Source: Methylobacterium sp. Leaf118 (GTDB taxonomy: Bacteria > Pseudomonadota > Alphaproteobacteria > Rhizobiales > Beijerinckiaceae). From it: a stretch of DNA of 64,000 nucleotides. Position 1 is the stretch's first letter, and each line of letters starts with the position of its first letter. A model generated the notes under the pieces. The model had not been told where the DNA came from and made no database searches. It saw only the letters and a program-made list of their open reading frames with translations. Positions 61,637 through 64,000 of the stretch are shown piece by piece. The stretch covers positions 1 through 64,000 of the forward strand of contig NZ_CAKLBV010000004.1 in NCBI RefSeq assembly GCF_920984675.1. The letters are read 5' to 3'. The translations under genes were made by a program, and so were the position numbers.

Positions 61637-61939
61637 ATGGAGACGATGGCCGTGCCGCTCGCAATCTTTGCCACCATCACCCCAAAGCCCGAGCACCTGA
61701 CCGACGCCCTGGCGGCGATCGAGGGCATCCTGGCCGCGACCCGGGCCGAGGCGGGCTGCCTGCGCTTCGATCTCCACCGGGGCGTCGAGACGGAGCACCT
61801 TCACCTCTACGAGGTCTGGGCTGATCGCGACGCCTTCGACCATCACCATGCCCAGCCCTACACGCGGGCGGTGTTTCGGCGTTACCAGGCGTGGCTCGCC
61901 CAACCGGTCGCGCTGACCTTCCTGCAGCCGGTGACCTGA
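61637..61939 (+). CDS. ABM-domain (antibiotic biosynthesis monooxygenase-like) protein
   Basis: A protein of about 100 residues, a dimeric ferredoxin-like fold. IFATITPKPEHLTDALAAIE, then AGCLRFDLHRGVE and LYEVWADRDAFDHHHAQPYT, fit the ABM/YgiN family of cofactor-free quinol or heme-degrading monooxygenases. ATG 61637 is taken, but 61646 (with GGAG just before) is possible. It is followed by a MarR regulator 21 bases on, probably one operon. Confidence 0.86.
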   Translation: METMAVPLAIFATITPKPEHLTDALAAIEGILAATRAEAGCLRFDLHRGVETEHLHLYEVWADRDAFDHHHAQPYTRAVFRRYQAWLAQPVALTFLQPVT

Positions 61940-61960
61940 TCCGACGACGAGGGCGTGACG

Positions 61961-62422
61961 ATGTTCTTCCTGAAGGAGCTTCCCTCGCGACAGATGATCG
62001 ACGGCTATGCCGAGGCGCATGGCGTGGCGACGGAGACGATCGCCGCGGGGCTTGCCATGATGCGCCGGGCGAGCCTGATGATCCGCCGGCTCGAGGCCTT
62101 TTTCGGGGAGCACGGCTTGTCGCAGCTGCGCTTCCTGGTCCTGATCGTCATCGACCGGGAGCCCGAGCGTAACCGCCTCACCGTCGGCGAGATCACGGAC
62201 CGTCTGGATGTCGCCGGCCCCGTGGTCGCCCGCACGCTGCGCGCGCTGCTCGACGAAGGGCTGATCACTCAGGCCAAGGATGACCGAGACGCCCGGATCA
62301 AGCATGTCGGCCTGACCCTCGCGGGGAAGGCGAAGCTCGTCGGGCTGCTCCCCGGCTATATGAGCCTCATCGCCGAGGAGATGGCGCGGTGTCCGGACCC
62401 GGCCGGTCCGTCCGGCCGATGA
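61961..62422 (+). CDS. MarR-family transcriptional regulator
   Basis: A 153-residue winged-helix regulator. LTVGEITDRLDVAGPVVART is the recognition region and LITQAKDDRDARIKHVGLTL the wing. ATG 61961 is preferred over GTG 61955 because GAGGG is about 8 bases upstream. It probably controls the ABM gene ahead of it in response to a phenolic or oxidant signal. Confidence 0.9.
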   Translation: MFFLKELPSRQMIDGYAEAHGVATETIAAGLAMMRRASLMIRRLEAFFGEHGLSQLRFLVLIVIDREPERNRLTVGEITDRLDVAGPVVARTLRALLDEGLITQAKDDRDARIKHVGLTLAGKAKLVGLLPGYMSLIAEEMARCPDPAGPSGR

Positions 62423-62438
62423 TCCCGTCCGCTCCGCC

Positions 62439-63299
62439 CTACAGCCCGATCCGCGCCCAGGCCGCCCGCGCCTCGGCCGCCGCCCAGGTGGCGTCCGGGA
62501 GGTCGGCCAGGGTCTGGCCCGGCACGGAGCGCCGCAGCAGGCGCGCCACGAGGGAGCCGCGGGTCTCCGGCACGAGCCGCAGCTCGACCGTCTCGCCGTA
62601 ACGCGCCCGGAGGGTGCCGCGCAGATCGCCCACGGCGTCGACGAGACCCAGCGGCAGCGCCTGGCGCCCGGTCCAGATCGCGCCGGTGAAGAGATTGCGT
62701 CCGGTCTCGAGACCCGGCCGGCGCGCGCGCACCAGGGTGGTGAAGAGGTCCTGTACGTCGGCCTGGATGTCCTTGAGGCGGGCGACGTCGTCCGGATTCT
62801 CCGGGCGGAAGGGATCGAGCATCGCCTTCGCCTCGCCCTGCGTGTGCACCCGGCGCTCGATGCCGATCCGCTCGATCAGCCGGTCGAAGCCGAAGCCCGC
62901 GGAAACGACGCCGATCGAGCCGACGATGGAGGCCGGGTCGGCGACGATCTCGTCGGCCGCGCAGGCGATCATGTAGCCGCCCGAGGCCGCCGCATCCTCC
63001 ACGAAGGCGAAGACCTTGACGCCCTTCTCCTCGGCCAGCGCCCGGATCCGCCGATAGATCAGGTGCGACTGCACCGGCGATCCGCCCGGCGAATTGACGA
63101 TCAGCGCCACCGCCGCGAGATCCGGCATGGCGAAGGCCCGTTCCAGGCTCGGCGCCACGGAGCCGATCGAGAGACCTGGGCGGATCGGCGAAACCGCGCC
63201 GATCACGCCGCTGAGCCGCACCACCGCCACGAGGGGGGCCCGCTCGCGGAACCGACGGGGGAGAACGGCGCGGATCCAGTTGGGCAGGCGAAACGGCAT
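62439..63299 (-). CDS. sppA: S49 signal peptide peptidase (SppA/SohB-like)
   Basis: A 286-residue, single-domain (short) SppA. The catalytic Ser is in VEDAAASGGYMIACAADEI and the Lys in VHTQGEAKAMLDPF. ALIVNSPGGSPVQSHLIYRR is the oxyanion region. No strong N-terminal TM is seen, so membrane attachment, if any, is by the amphipathic N-terminus. It cleaves leftover signal peptides or membrane fragments. Starts at ATG 63299. Confidence 0.93.
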   Translation of the reverse strand: MPFRLPNWIRAVLPRRFRERAPLVAVVRLSGVIGAVSPIRPGLSIGSVAPSLERAFAMPDLAAVALIVNSPGGSPVQSHLIYRRIRALAEEKGVKVFAFVEDAAASGGYMIACAADEIVADPASIVGSIGVVSAGFGFDRLIERIGIERRVHTQGEAKAMLDPFRPENPDDVARLKDIQADVQDLFTTLVRARRPGLETGRNLFTGAIWTGRQALPLGLVDAVGDLRGTLRARYGETVELRLVPETRGSLVARLLRRSVPGQTLADLPDATWAAAEARAAWARIGL

Positions 63300-63615
63300 G
63301 GCGGTTCCCGGCGATGGCCCGGCCCGGTGACCGGACGCGGTGGGGGTTTTCGCTTAGCAGGCCGCCCGACCCCGATCCACGCGCCCGCTCATCCGAACCG
63401 AATCTGTTCACAAAGCCGAAAGTGGAGAACCAAGCCCAGCCGGGCGACGTTCCATTGCGCCGTGTCGCGGGTCCGAGAGCCCGGCATGGCCGGACCGCGC
63501 TCCGTCCGCGCGGCTCCGCACCTGAACGTGCCTCGCGAAACACCGGTCGGACGCAGCGATGACCGGCGGGCGCTTCGTCGGAGGCGACGGACGGAACGGA
63601 AGGAATCGTTTCGCG
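63300..63615. other. Intergenic region between sppA and a Tyr/Arg-rich protein
   Basis: 316 bases between divergent genes. No convincing promoter box, hairpin or homology seen, although both promoters must lie here. Confidence 0.5.
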
Positions 63616-63951
63616 ATGCGTGTCCTACGTTTGTTCATCCTGGCGCTGGCGATGATCGGCGGCCTCGCCGGCCTGAATGCCACCGCTCGAGCCGCCCCGC
63701 TGCCGGTGGCACCGATGGCGGGCCAGACCGCCGAGGCGCCGCTCGTCGCCAAGGCGTACTGGTATGGCTACCGCCGCCATTACTGGCGCCCGCGCTACTA
63801 CCACCGCCCGGTCTATTACCGTCGCCCCTACTGGCGCCCGCGTTACATCTATCGCCGCCCGTACTGGCGGCCCCGGCCCTACTACGGCCGCCATTACTGG
63901 CGTCCGCGCCCTTATTGGCACCGTCGCCATTACTATCGCCGCTTCTACTGA
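63616..63951 (+). CDS. Secreted Tyr/Arg/Trp-rich repeat protein
   Basis: A 111-residue protein with a signal peptide (LFILALAMIGGLAGLNATARA). After a short linker, residues about 47-111 consist of imperfect repeats of the kind YRRPYWRPR and YGRHYWRPR, with almost no other residue types. It is extremely basic and aromatic; a role in binding envelope polymers or metal is possible but unproven. ATG 63616 follows AAGGAA. Such proteins are common in Methylobacterium-type genomes. Confidence 0.78.
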   Translation: MRVLRLFILALAMIGGLAGLNATARAAPLPVAPMAGQTAEAPLVAKAYWYGYRRHYWRPRYYHRPVYYRRPYWRPRYIYRRPYWRPRPYYGRHYWRPRPYWHRRHYYRRFY

Positions 63952-64000
63952 CGCCGTAGCAAGGAGGGGAGGGGCGCCTCAACGGGTGCCCCTTCTCACG

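Overview
The window is GC-rich, gene-dense bacterial chromosome. It looks like an alphaproteobacterium of the Hyphomicrobiales, most probably Methylobacterium/Methylorubrum or a near relative. The clues are a MucR-type regulator, an alphaproteobacterial tad/cpa pilus locus with two tiny Flp pilins, an rplY-pth-ychF cluster, a six-gene Mrp antiporter operon with a fused MrpA, molybdenum hydroxylases and an RND metal pump. Genus is inference; no rRNA is present.

Layout. 144-220 initiator tRNA-Met. 378-4353 (minus): double-MaoC hydratase, an endonuclease V pseudogene, ychF, pth, rplY. 4727-9473: small secreted protein, a two-component system divergent from an OB-fold secreted protein, and a phosphomannomutase. 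9507-19877: tad/cpa pilus locus, with a divergent CpaC-N-like protein, two near-identical flp pilins, then cpaA-B-C-D-E-F-tadB-tadC. 19951-20035 tRNA-Leu(CAA). 20237-25361: YqaA-like membrane protein, dsbB, ParB-like protein, gpsA, an OGFr-like protein, a short AT-rich foreign island holding one gene split by a stop codon, and an EVE-domain protein.

25443-29700 (minus) is a Wsp-like chemosensory cluster (CheW, CheR-TPR, CheW, MCP) without CheA or CheB. It is followed by mucR and a cusBA-type metal efflux pair. 35251-40421 (plus): cytochrome c, a three-subunit cytoplasmic molybdenum hydroxylase, and a uronate-dehydrogenase-like SDR. 40900-44913 is a 1337-residue RTX protein whose serralysin-like head has lost every zinc ligand. 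45348-45920 is a cluster of palindromic repeats. 45921-52708: alpha/beta hydrolase, SLAC1-type transporter, a two-subunit Tat-exported molybdenum hydroxylase, and an SDR divergent from a GlxA/AraC regulator. 52732-58747 (minus) is the mrpACDEFG operon, with overlapping start and stop codons at every junction. 58986-63951: glyQ, a small secreted protein, a TetR-NTF2 pair with a clear operator, an ABM monooxygenase with a MarR regulator, an SppA-type peptidase and a Tyr/Arg-rich secreted protein.

The points most worth a second look are the pseudo-serralysin RTX protein, the AT-rich island with its nonsense-split gene inside the gpsA-EVE neighbourhood, the frameshifted endonuclease V remnant, and the palindromic repeats that share a loop but have different, self-complementary stems.
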